From contig JAMSLZ010000018.1 of the NCBI GenBank assembly GCA_026027325.1, positions 310,001-374,000 on the forward strand: a DNA stretch of 64,000 bases, read 5' to 3'. The stretch comes from Actinomucor elegans. Lineage: Eukaryota > Mucoromycota > Mucoromycetes > Mucorales > Mucoraceae. A model generated the notes under the pieces. That model searched no databases, had not been told where the DNA came from, and worked only from the letters and a program-made list of their open reading frames with translations. Of this stretch, positions 33,088 through 43,164 are shown piece after piece (position 1 is the stretch's first letter; each line of letters begins with the position of its first letter). Made by a program: the position numbers and the translations under genes.

Positions 33088-35007
33088 TTACTCTCCGAGT
33101 TGAGGTCCCTTCAATGAGGTTCTACCAGCACGCATCATTTCATCTACTAACAAGAGATTGCTAGCAATGACAGAACATGAATGAAGCATATGACGATGAA
33201 CACGGTAGTTATTCCAAACACCTTCAAGCTTGGGATCCATGGTTTCACCAGTCTTTAAATCTACACCAACAATATGACCATCTAAATGTTCATCTTGTAA
33301 AGCGACAATGACATCCTGTGCGTCAAAACCAGCATTTTGAGCAAGTACTTTAGGAATCACCATCATGGCATCAGCAAAGGCTTGAACACCCATCTTGGCA
33401 CGTCCTTTCACTTCTTTTTTATATTGAACCAAATGTTGTGCTAAAGCGACTTCAAAGGCACCACCACCAGCAATGACAGATTTATCTTCAATGGCATTCT
33501 TGACAGCACGAAGGCCATCACGAACAGCATCATTGATTTGAGCAATTGTATGGGGGTTAGGACCCTTGATCAAGATAGTAACAGAGTAAGGATCCTTGAC
33601 ATCCTCAACAAAGGTATATTTATCTTCGCCCAATACTTGTTCATACACATTACCAGCAAAACCAAGTACTTCTGGAGTTAAATCATCTACAGAATTTTGA
33701 GCAATACCACCACAAACCAATTGAAGACGTTCCATGTTTCTTCTCTTGGCTCTACGTAAAGCCAAGATACCATTCTTGGCCAATAAATCCAAAGAAAGAG
33801 GGTCAATACCCTTTTGGTTAATGATAACAAAGCCACGGCCGGCGTTTTCACCACTACACATTTCATTCTTGAACTCAACCAAGCGACGCACCTTGTCATC
33901 AACGTGCTTACGTTCAGATTCGATCAATTTATCGCGTTGTTCAGGTGTAGAGTAAAAGAAACCAGAGTTGATCTCTGACTTTTCATATTCAAGACTGACG
34001 TTCAAGGTTAAAACAAAAGCATCCTTGATTTTCTTGGGCATATCAGGGTGACGAGCACCATGGTCCATAACAAGACCACGAATAAGCTTAGATTCAGTTT
34101 CAGAACGATGTTGCATCTTCATGATTTCAACCATATGAAGATCAATAGGTTCGCCTTCACGACGAATAGCCAATACAGCATCAACAACGGCTTCAGTCAA
34201 AGTATCAGCTAAAGCACGGTGTACCTTGGTACGAAGAGAAGTACGAGCAATTGAAACAAGCAATTCACGGTCAATATCAGGTTGAGGTGTCTTGAAGTCT
34301 TCAAGGAACTATAATTAAACGGTTAGAATACGCGCGTTCTACTTTAGTGTTTTCGATTCTATTTACCTTGAGTGCTTCCTTCTTTGCAAGATCATATCCC
34401 TCGGTAATAACACGAGGATGAAGGCCTTCCGAAATATAACGCTCGGCTTGCTTCAAAAGTTCACCCACTAACAAAACAATAGAAGTAGTACCGTCGCCTG
34501 TAATCTCATCTTGAGCAGTAGCAGCCTTTGCGATCATAGCAGCTGTAGGGTGTTGAATTTGCTAATAAATGAAAAAGAAAAAAAAACGTGTTAGACCTAG
34601 ACCAGTTCATCTCGAGCCATGTGCTTACCATTTCGCTCAACAAAACTTTACCGTCCTTGGTAAGCTTAATTCCACCAGCACCATCAACTAACCTACGAAT
34701 ACACGAAATGTCAGTTTAATATACGTGTCAAAAAGATGATGATGATAGATGATGATGAAGATAAACGCGTGAAATATCAAGTTAGAGTGCTTACATTTTA
34801 ATGGTTCCTCGGGGACCTAGGTTTGATTTCAAGACATCTTGCAAACCGATCGCAGCAGTAATGTTGAGCTGGAGAGCTTGACCTCGTCGAGCTACATCCG
34901 AGTTAGGATTGATCATTTTCAGGGCAGAGGAAGACCTGTTATAACCAAGCATACAAAAGTTTAGTGGATGATGTTCCAAGTCATTACAATGACTTTTATC
35001 CTTACAT
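33088..35007 (-). CDS. CCT6: T-complex chaperonin subunit zeta (CCT6)
   Basis: Subunit of the cytosolic TRiC/CCT ring that folds actin, tubulin and other substrates using ATP. Five exons on the complement: 35006-35007, 34795-34935, 34629-34692, 34367-34561 and 33088-34308, 540 aa. Group II chaperonin motifs are present: [26 protein letters not shown] with the catalytic Asp, and [14 protein letters not shown] ATP-site residues ([15 protein letters not shown]). The zeta-type N-terminus [18 protein letters not shown] identifies the subunit. The start codon is split by an intron: A and T lie at 35007-35006 and the G opens exon 2 at 34935, giving [11 protein letters not shown]. An alternative start at the in-frame Met eight residues later would avoid the split. 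A pyrimidine-rich promoter lies upstream. Confidence 0.96.
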
Positions 35008-35276
35008 CTTTTTATCTAATTTGAAACTGTCAAAAAAATGAAAAGAAAGGGAATGAAGGACAAAGATCTTTTCCTAAAAAATTCTCGTTCTTTGCTTACC
35101 ACGCGCGCGAGAAGTTCGGAGTCAAAGGACGTCACCCAACGCAACTAAGAGGAGTTTATTTCGGGTTGTAAGGTACACCGCGTGCAGTCAAAATTTCTGC
35201 GGCGATTTTTTTTCAAACCCTTTTTCTTCGATCATGTTGTCTATGAATGTTCTTGATGTTTTAGTAAATGTAACAG

Positions 35277-35345
35277 TTTATTCTGAGTATAGACTGCTAA
35301 TCAGATACAATATCTGGCCAGGATTAATTGAGAAATCTACTCATG
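35277..35345 (+). repeat. Dispersed ~75-bp element, array copy 1
   Basis: TTTATTCTGAGTATAGACTG then CTAATCAGATACAATATCTG and GAGAAATCTAC. Confidence 0.7.
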
Positions 35346-35437
35346 ATTAAACTAGATGTAGCTTATTGTTAATTCCTGATGAGTGTATTATTTTGATTGT
35401 ATTGCATCTTCATGAGAGCTTTAATGGATAGAGCAGG

Positions 35438-35507
35438 ACATTCTGGATATGGTATACTAGTTAGATGTGACAATCAGCCGAGATCGGATGAGGGATCTAA
35501 TGATAAT
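35438..35507 (+). repeat. Dispersed ~75-bp element, array copy 2
   Basis: CATTCTGGATATGGTATACT then AGCCGAGATCGGATGAGGGA; 161 bp after copy 1. Confidence 0.7.
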
Positions 35508-35615
35508 TAAAAATTGCTTATATGACAACGCGTAATTCGCAGGCTGCAATTTAGATATAAACGTTTTTTTTTTCTTTGCACTGCAGATAAATAGTCGTTC
35601 TGATAGATGCAAAAG

Positions 35616-35682
35616 CTAATTCTGAGAAACGGCTAATACTCAAATGTATCATCTCAACGAGTCAAGAGGTTTGTTGATTATT
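35616..35682 (+). repeat. Dispersed ~75-bp element, array copy 3, degenerate
   Basis: TAATTCTGAGAAACGGCTAA then GAGTCAAGAGGTTTGTTGAT. Confidence 0.5.
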
Positions 35683-35736
35683 AAAGTTTTCATCTGAAAT
35701 GTAAAATATCTATGTAATTCGGGTAAAATAAAACTA

Positions 35737-35815
35737 CTAGTGTACAATGTGCCCACCAATCAAATGCGGTGTTTAGTAGAGATTATTGATCGAGAGATCT
35801 AGAATTGTTGAATGG
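35737..35815 (+). repeat. Dispersed ~75-bp element, array copy 4
   Basis: CCAATCAAATGCGG then GATTATTGATCGAGAGATCT; the GATC core is intact. Confidence 0.6.
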
Positions 35816-35939
35816 AATAATTTCTGTAAGGATATTGCTTCAGAAGCTCCTTTTCAAATCTCGCAATTGTTTTTACCAATTATTTAAAGTTATAAATAGT
35901 ATTTTTAGCGAATAGTTATCAACCGACATGGGCTGGTAA

Positions 35940-36090
35940 TAGTAGAATGTACATAATTGTACCTTATATATATTACTATTTAAAATGCTGGAGTTATTAT
36001 GGCTTAGGATTCGAAGGAGGAACGGAGGGATCATCGAAATCCAATGGAAATCAAGTACATCACATACTGCTGCTGATTGACGGAGGTATA
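35940..36090. repeat. Diverged duplication, left member
   Basis: Shares ATCCAATGGAAAT and GCTGCTGATT at similar spacing, and an AAAATGCTGG word, with 36640-36805. Probably a relic of one duplicated sequence, on either strand. Confidence 0.4.
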
Positions 36091-36639
36091 CCTTTGTATT
36101 ATTTGTATGGCAGGGCAATATAGCATGTTAATGATATTTTAAGCCATTGATGGCAATTTTTGATTAGACTGTTATTCTTATGATTCCTTGCACAATGTAT
36201 ATCGGTATTGAATAAAAACTTGATCTATTCAATAACCTCTTTATATTTCTATACCACTATCTGCAACAGTAATTTCTGAAAAGCTTGAGAGACAATGAAA
36301 CAGCTATGCGAGCGTTAGCCTGATGATACCAATATAACCTATGTTTATCGAACCAAAATAGGAAACTTTCATTTGTCATGTTCTGAGAAGCTCCTTTACA
36401 TCAACAGGTCACTTGACAGGTTACATATGCAATTACCCATCAAAGAACTGCCTACGTATTTACAAATGCACCTACAAATTCTATTCCCCTTATACAGGGA
36501 GCACATAGGTTGTTACAGAATACGAGTTATTGCAAACACAGCAGTAAGAAGCCACCTTAAAGTGTAGAATTCAATAGCATTCTCCTCAACTACCGCTATT
36601 AATATACGGGAAACAATAAAAAGTGCCTTTTTTAAACTG

Positions 36640-36805
36640 GGCGGCATAATAGTATTTCAAAAATGCTGGTGTCTTTGTAGCGGCTGGGCTTCTTGCAATA
36701 AGGTCAGTATTTCCATTGGCTAGCAAAAACGGACGGGTAGTAAATAGATGATCATATACATCCAATGGAAATGCTTTTATGTGCACTCCGCTGCTGATTA
36801 GGCTG
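36640..36805. repeat. Diverged duplication, right member
   Basis: Partner of 35940-36090. On the complement it carries a 66-codon ORF (36786 to 36586) with a fairly protein-like segment ARSPAATKTPAFLKYYYAA; the left member reads through the same place with substitutions. Possibly remains of a lost gene family member. Confidence 0.4.
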
Positions 36806-36888
36806 GAGGACGCGGATTTTTCAATAGTCTATCAAAGCAATCTAAGGAAGGGAAAAGTTTTCCTTTGCTGTTTGTCAAATTACGCGAA

Positions 36889-38307
36889 ATGACAAATTCC
36901 AATAATACCAATAGTAATATATTTGTACAGCAGACATTTGATGGCGAAAAAATGGTGAGTGCATCCGTAATTAACCGAAGAGTTGTTCCGATAAACACCA
37001 ACGACACGTCCTCTAATACTGCCACTGTCACTCCAACTGCCACAACCGCCAGTCCCACCGCTACTACACTAGCTACAACCGCCACCACAACCGCCGCTAC
37101 CAAAACCACTTCAACAGCTGCTACCAAAACCACTGCCACCGCTTCTACTAATGCAGCCCCTGTACTAAATACCCCACCTGCGAACACTAATAATAAAAGT
37201 AACAATGATAGTAATGCTGAAAGTAGCAATCAGAACTATAAATTCGTATCAGCAAAAGTGACATCCTTATTGAAATCCGCCAACAAAGAGCCCATTGCCA
37301 GTAGACTTGCTAATCATTTACAACAGCAACGCGCGTCTCATACTGCAGCTCAGAACAAACCGAACAAGAACGAAAATGTTACTGTTCTGACATCGCCAAC
37401 ACCGCAGCACCCTACCCCTCCGCTGCCTCCACCAAAGCAGCAGCAGCCACCTCCGCCGCCTGCACCTTCTGTTTCTAACCATACCACACCTGTGCCACAG
37501 TCACAATATTATAGAACAACTTACAGCAATTTGGAAGACTATAAGCGTTATTGGTCCGAAGCCAATGTAGCCGTGCTGATCCAACTCCACCGTAAGCATT
37601 ATCACGGTATCATCAGCGAAGATCCTTCCACCAGCAGTGCTGCTTGGAAAAACCTCACAGTAGAATATAACGGCATTACAAACGACGACCGTAGCTTGAC
37701 GGAGTTGATGTGTAAATGGGACAAGTTACTGGCCAAGTACAATGCCGAAAGGAGCTGCCTAATGCTCCAACGGCGCGTCTCGTCTGGTTTACAGCAACCT
37801 ATGCCATTAGTCAGTTACTGGAACCACTTTCAATACATGGATGGCTATTTGGCACATTTACCCGTACCAGATCAATGCCTTTACAAGAGAAAACGTAAGC
37901 GAAGCCAAAGCGAATTGCCGATCAGTCAATTGTTGGATACGCAACGGTTGTATATGGAGCAAACTGCCTTGAAGCAGCAACAGCAGATCGATATGATGGT
38001 GCAAAGTTACGATGCCATGAATAAAATGAATACCAAGTTTGTAGAGTTATGCGAAAAAGTCACTTCAGGAACAAGAGTCAACGAAGATCGTTATTTGAAT
38101 TTGCTTGAAAAACTGATCAAAAAAGAAGATGGCCATAAAGATCAAAATAATGCGCGCCTTACTGTAGAAAAATTACGTGAAATAGTGCCTGCAGTTGAAG
38201 CAGTAACAGCAACAGCAGCAGAAGAGGAAAAGGAAGAGGAAGAAGAAGAGGAAGAGGAAGAAGAAAGGGTGGCGCCTATCAAGAGTGATTCATGTATTTT
38301 GTTCTGA
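36889..38307 (+). CDS. Myb/SANT-like (trihelix-type) DNA-binding protein
   Basis: Single exon, 472 aa from the ATG at 36889. The N-terminal third is Thr/Ala/Asn-rich low-complexity sequence, then a Pro/Gln-rich stretch. Residues about 215-305 resemble a Myb/SANT-like or trihelix domain: YWSEANVAVLIQLHRKHY, then AAWKNLTVEYNGI, then LMCKWDKLLAKYNAER, with the spaced tryptophans and the characteristic W-K-L helix. A nuclear localisation-like KRKRKR follows (about 337), then a Gln-rich coiled coil (LKQQQQIDMMVQ), then a run of Glu near the C-terminus. This layout, DNA-binding domain plus C-terminal oligomerisation helix, fits a transcription factor or a domesticated-transposon protein. The 3' end converges on the next gene with about 106 nt between stops. 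Confidence 0.7.
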   Translation: MTNSNNTNSNIFVQQTFDGEKMVSASVINRRVVPINTNDTSSNTATVTPTATTASPTATTLATTATTTAATKTTSTAATKTTATASTNAAPVLNTPPANTNNKSNNDSNAESSNQNYKFVSAKVTSLLKSANKEPIASRLANHLQQQRASHTAAQNKPNKNENVTVLTSPTPQHPTPPLPPPKQQQPPPPPAPSVSNHTTPVPQSQYYRTTYSNLEDYKRYWSEANVAVLIQLHRKHYHGIISEDPSTSSAAWKNLTVEYNGITNDDRSLTELMCKWDKLLAKYNAERSCLMLQRRVSSGLQQPMPLVSYWNHFQYMDGYLAHLPVPDQCLYKRKRKRSQSELPISQLLDTQRLYMEQTALKQQQQIDMMVQSYDAMNKMNTKFVELCEKVTSGTRVNEDRYLNLLEKLIKKEDGHKDQNNARLTVEKLREIVPAVEAVTATAAEEEKEEEEEEEEEEERVAPIKSDSCILF

Positions 38308-38413
38308 TTCAACCTTCCCTCCCCCCCCCCTTTTTTTTTCCTCTGACATACCAGCTTTTGAGCCTTTATGATTCTGTTCCATATCTTTATTAGATACACA
38401 ATATAATAAACTA

Positions 38414-39603
38414 TCATGATTGACAGAGTATAGCGGATGCCTCTGAACATCGTCCAGGATAAATACCACTATTCACTTGTAAAATCAAACAATTATCTCC
38501 GCTTAAGGAATAGCTATCCCCATTCCATGAGCCAATAATGACTTTACTACTAGCAAAGGGCGATTTTTGCAGCTGACTGATTACTGCTTCATATCCAATA
38601 GACGTTATGCGTCCAACTACACTTCCAAGCGTTTGATAACATACCGATTTAGCAAGAACCAAACTATTACTTTCACCAGTTTGCTTCTTTATAACATGGT
38701 ATTTGGTGCCGTTGGCATCGAAATGGTGAATAGTGCCACTTTGTAAAGGTGGTGTGACAGGAGTGGGAGTATCCGCTTTACTACTAGTAGTAGAAGAAAA
38801 GACTTGTGCTGTACTAGATGAAGCAGGGCGAGTTGAAGATGTACTCGTTTTAGATTTACTACTAGTTACGGTTGCAGTAGGTACTGGATTTGAACCAGGT
38901 TTCGTCGGAATCGTTTGCTATATAATGACAATGAGAACGCAATACTTGCCTTATGATATGCTTTGCTTACTTGTCCCCAAAATCCACACACCGCAACCTT
39001 TGCTTGAGCGCAAACTCCGTGTTCTTTCGGATAATGGTTGAACGCACTTTGTCTATTGTAGGCCGTATTCGTTCAGATCTTTAAGCTTCGAAACATAAGT
39101 TATACTCACGATATTTGCATACAGCCTATACCATTTCCTAGTATAATGATGGAATTATAAGCCTTGACTTTCAAAAACTTAAAATGATGAATACATACCG
39201 CCTTCCTCAGTTCGCATACCTAAATGGTTCTAATATATCATAGAAAACTTGTTAGCATCATCAGTATGTATAGGCCTCTACCATAGAATTCTACCAAAAG
39301 ATAGCTTTCTCCAATTTTTAAAACCCCAGAAGCTCTCAAAGCAGAAGCTGCACTATCCATCAATGTCAAGTGATACATATCACCTCGATTAGAAGACTGC
39401 GTAACAATTTGCGCTCCACAGCCATAATAGCAAGCCTCTTGAGCTGCTATAGGATTCCTATTGATACCGTCCTTCACTTGAGCTAACGCAAAAGTGAAAC
39501 CACTGTTTCGAAGTCTGTATGTGCCTAAGCATTGTTGCTGTGAAGTCATCACGAACAGTGACAGTATAAAGAAGATCAACAATCGTATATTCAATAAAAT
39601 CAT
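38414..39603 (-). CDS. Secreted protein with two cysteine-containing lectin-like modules
   Basis: Five exons on the complement: 39282-39603, 39199-39219 (21 nt), 39110-39137 (28 nt), 38971-39052 and 38414-38917, 318 aa. A strong signal peptide (LLIFFILSLFVM) ends near residue 23. The N-terminal module (about 24-150) has paired cysteines, the hydrophobic SYLLVEFYG and ends CGFWGQ. A Ser/Thr-rich linker of about 45 residues follows. The second module has CYQTLGSVVGRI, then VIIGSWNGDSY and CLILQ, and ends with ASAILCQ. Cysteine placement and the IGSWNGDSY block recall a C-type-lectin-like fold; this is an inference. No GPI signal or transmembrane end is visible, so it is probably released or wall-bound. 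Confidence 0.65.
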
Positions 39604-39681
39604 TAAAGAGGAATAGCGTAGTAAATGAAAGCAAGTTTATTCTCCATACCTTATGAGGAAAGGCAGTTTACATATCTTTGT

Positions 39682-41681
39682 CTAAAACGAACCGATAATG
39701 TCTTTCTTGGTTACTTTTCCCATAGCATTCTTGGGCAATTCAGTTACTATTTTTAACAAGCTGGGAACTTTATACACTGCTAGCTGCTTTTTCAAACTGT
39801 TTCGTAAAGTTAATAGATCAAGTTCCTGTATTTAACGTTAATCATTCCGATAATTACTCAGAGAATACCATTCTCATACCTTGCCATCTTCTAAAACTAT
39901 AACCGCGGCTACTTTTTGACCCCATTCCGGATCAGGAATACCAACCACTGCTACATCCTGAACACCCAAATTACAAGATAGAATTTCTCTTTCAATTTCA
40001 AGCGCTGATACTTTTTCACCGCCTGTCTGTTCATAATGGTCCGAGTCAGTATACTACCACTAAATAACTAGGAGGTGATTTACCTTGATAATATCTATAC
40101 TATTCCTACCCATAATTTGATAATAGCCACGATAGCCTAGCCTTTGAGCAACATCTCCAGTAATGAACCTTATAATCGTAGAGTATTAGTAAATGAACTA
40201 GTAGATATATAGTGTATATATATATATATATATATATACCATCCATCTTGAGTGAATTCCTTCTTTGTAGCATCAGGTCGCTGCCAATACTCTTTAAAGA
40301 CATTATCGCCTTTGACCTGCAGCATACCTGGAACCTCTCTTTTCTCGGTCACATCTTCATTTGTCTCTTGCGATATAATACGCACTTGCACACCTGGTAG
40401 TGGTATACCTACTGTTCCTTGCACTCTTTCGCAAGTATAATACTCTTGACTCAATGCCATGCCAATTTCTAAAACCAGATTATTTAATTTATGCAATTAT
40501 CTTTCTTTTTACATGCTTTAATCCTACCTGTCATACCATATCGTTCTAACAATACTTGGCCTCCACTCAACTTTCGCCAGTCGTTTCTTAATGAGGTAGG
40601 TAACGAAGCAGACCCAGACACCATGAATCGAAACTGCTTACACCCTTTTGTCAGTGCAGATTTTACCTCGTCCTCTTGCTTATTATAGTATTGTGTTAAC
40701 TTTGCATATACAGTAGGGACACTCATAAACACAGTAAGACGGGGCAAAGTAGCCTCACTCCAACGCATCCACACTTGCGCAGCATCAAATTTGGCATGCA
40801 TTTCAACTGTAGCGCCACAGTAAAGGGGGCAAAGAAGCGCATTAACGACACCATGGATATGATGAAGTGGTAAAATGTGATGAATACGGTCTTCATGAGT
40901 CCAGTACCACGCTTTTACGAGCACAGATGTCTGTGCATTAATAGTAAAGTGCGTAGATACTGCGCCTTTGGGCTTACCAGTTGTACCGCTGGTATAGATA
41001 ATCAAAGCGCCAGCATGAAAATCTACGCTATTGTCCAAGACAAACGTGCATTGTGGTGATGTTGGCTTGACAGTTTGCAAGAAGGCTGCATCGTCTTTAA
41101 TCATCAATGGAAGCTGCGTTGCCTTAGTTAGCTCACCAAGACGATCGGCAAAGATAGGATGGCCGATAATAAGTGAGACTTGAGAATCCTGCAAGACATA
41201 GGTCTGTTCAGGAGCTGGATGCGTTGTACCTGTAATTCAAAAGAAAAATTAGGCCACGAATGTGATATAGTTTGGAAAGCCTACATAAAGGTACAGCGAT
41301 ACCACCAGCGGCCCACACTGCGAGCAACGCAACAACGTATGGAAAACCGCTATTATATACAACAGTTTTGAATATTTATGACAACCGATCAAACATTTAG
41401 TTTTATATACCTTGGGCATAATATGGATACCCTTTCCTCTTTTAAATTGCTATTTATCATGAAATATGTTTAAACTATTGCAATAGCACGAGTTTTCCTT
41501 GCAAGCTTTACCTTTTTCCATTCAAAATCTCAGCTTTCAAGTTGGCTACAGCATAAGCCAAGTCGATATATGAAAAACTAGTATTCATTCTAACATCTTC
41601 AATGGCGATTCCATTAGAATTTGTTGCATAATGCACAATGTTCTTAAATAATGGGAAACTGGGTAGTTTGTATTGATTCAT
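39682..41681 (-). CDS. Acyl-CoA synthetase, ACSF3/malonyl-CoA synthetase-like
   Basis: AMP-forming adenylate enzyme that activates a carboxylic acid to its CoA thioester. Eight exons on the complement: 41512-41681, 41411-41449, 41285-41349, 40528-41229, 40240-40468, 40084-40168, 39880-40026 and 39682-39825, 526 aa. Motifs are in order: EERVSILCPSGFPYVVALLA (early), P-loop IIYTSGTTGKPKGAV, HHILPLHHIHGVVNALLCPL, ERYGMTEIGMA, FITGDVAQR with the ribose Asp, and the C-terminal catalytic Lys region PKNAMGKVTKK. The HH..HIHGV block and overall length fit the ACSF3/malonate-methylmalonate group better than 4-coumarate ligases. There is no PTS1 at the C-terminus; a mitochondrial presequence is not obvious. 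Intron 5 carries a (TA)n tract near its donor. Confidence 0.88.
40211..40239. repeat. TA microsatellite in intron
   Basis: About 26 nt of alternating TA within intron 5 of the acyl-CoA synthetase gene, directly at the donor side. Confidence 0.85.
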
Positions 41682-43164
41682 TATAACAAGTTTTATAGAA
41701 CAAAGTGCGTACCTACAGAAGTTTTTAATGGGGTTTACAAAACAAATAGCGCGTGTTTGGACCCCAATTTCTTAGTTACACTGAACGCTGCTTTAAGTCA
41801 ATGTAAGCTTGTCATGTGTCCATGGTAGAACAAGTAGTTTGCTTGTCATTACTCTTGTAACTTCTAGGTATGCAGGACTTGGCTGGGTACCAGGTTATCG
41901 AACTTTGACTGTCTCAACCTGGGCCCTCTCCTCCTAGGGGCTTTATTACAACATAGACAAAGCTTGTCTTGGGATTCGGCTATTGTCTTAAGCGGCGACC
42001 CAGCTCACCGGAAAGATAACAGTAGCTTTGTGTACCACACTTGGCAAAGGCATTGCTTTAAGTATCACTATCAATAGCGCCGAATAAATGGTATACTGTA
42101 GTGAAGCAATTCAAGATTTGCTACATTTGACTTTTATAGTTCTAATGCGATTAAAAAAGATGTAATTCTTAGCCAATTAGCTAAACATACATGTATGTAT
42201 ATAGCATATATCATTGTACTGCAGTTAAACAAAGATCCCAATATTCAAACCAAACAAGATTTTTGGCTGAAACCGGTTGAGCGGCTTTTTAATCATTACA
42301 TCTTGTACATACATCATGAAATACACAGTTTATGGTTTCTTGTTTACATGGATAGGGTTTTCAGGTTTTGCATGTTGTATGACAGAAACTGTTCAGCTAA
42401 GTGCATAGCATGTAATTCAAAGTAGATCACAAAGATTAGGGAAATACGCGCTTGTTTTCTACCTGAGTTGTGTCTGTCATTCTAATGGGTCAGTATATCC
42501 TGTATCAACGTATTGTATATTCAAACGAGAACACACATTCCATTCATATTCGCAGGACATAAACGTCCTCAGCTGTAAATCGACCACCAATCGTATTTGA
42601 TGGATGGCATAGTTATTATCTATATTCAAATTTAAGACTGAATAAAAGGGATCTCGCGGCATAATTATACACAGAGAACAAGCGAACCTTCACGATATAT
42701 GGTGTTTGGGAAAGACATCAGTTAAGCCTCACTGTATCCTACAAGCAAGAATAGATGGTCCGCGAATTACCTTAACTATCATGCCAATTAGAACAGCCAG
42801 TTTCATTAATTCCAAAAACTATGCTTGCTTAATACTATCGTTAGCTTCAAAGAAAGCATACAAAATGAAAAATTAGAAAAAGTTATCTATAAAACATGCT
42901 AACTGTATTTTGGTTGAAGGAAGATTAAGATATATATATATATATAATAGCTCATGTTAAGTCTCTTGTAAAGACATCGCTATTTAAAGCAATACCAAAT
43001 ATACAATGGGCCATCGTAGCAGCACGTTTAAGCACTCTTTTTAATAATCAGAAACCCCATGCCTTTAATGGTAACCTGTAATGATTGTACTGGAATGGCT
43101 TTATTAAAAAAAAACAAAAATACGAAAACAAAAGTTAAAAGAAAGGCGGATCTAAATCAAATAT
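41682..43164. other. Intergenic region with a GC-richer unexplained segment
   Basis: 41850-42070 is noticeably more GC-rich than surrounding spacer (words such as CTGGGCCCTCTCCTCCTAGG and GCGGCGACCCAGCTCACCGG) and has no ORF. It could be a solo LTR, a transposon scrap or an RNA gene. The rest is AT-rich; an ORF on the complement at 42477-42662 (61 codons, ATG 42662) has a protein-like composition but no recognisable feature. A TA tract lies near 42932-42948. Confidence 0.45.

Larger units (their letters stand above)
35008..36888. other. Intergenic region with a four-copy repeat array and a decayed duplication
   Basis: The left part is the CCT6 promoter. From 35277 to 35815 four dispersed-repeat copies lie in one orientation. 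Further right, 35940-36090 and 36640-36805 share diverged sequence. Short ORFs (36373-36567 on +, 36586-36786 on -) have no supported function. Confidence 0.55.

Noticed and set aside
5318..35007. Proteostasis gene cluster (HSF, DeSI, CCT6, with IDE, DnaJ and Rpn6 further on)
   Set aside because: These are scattered among unrelated genes on both strands without shared promoters; co-location looks like chance.
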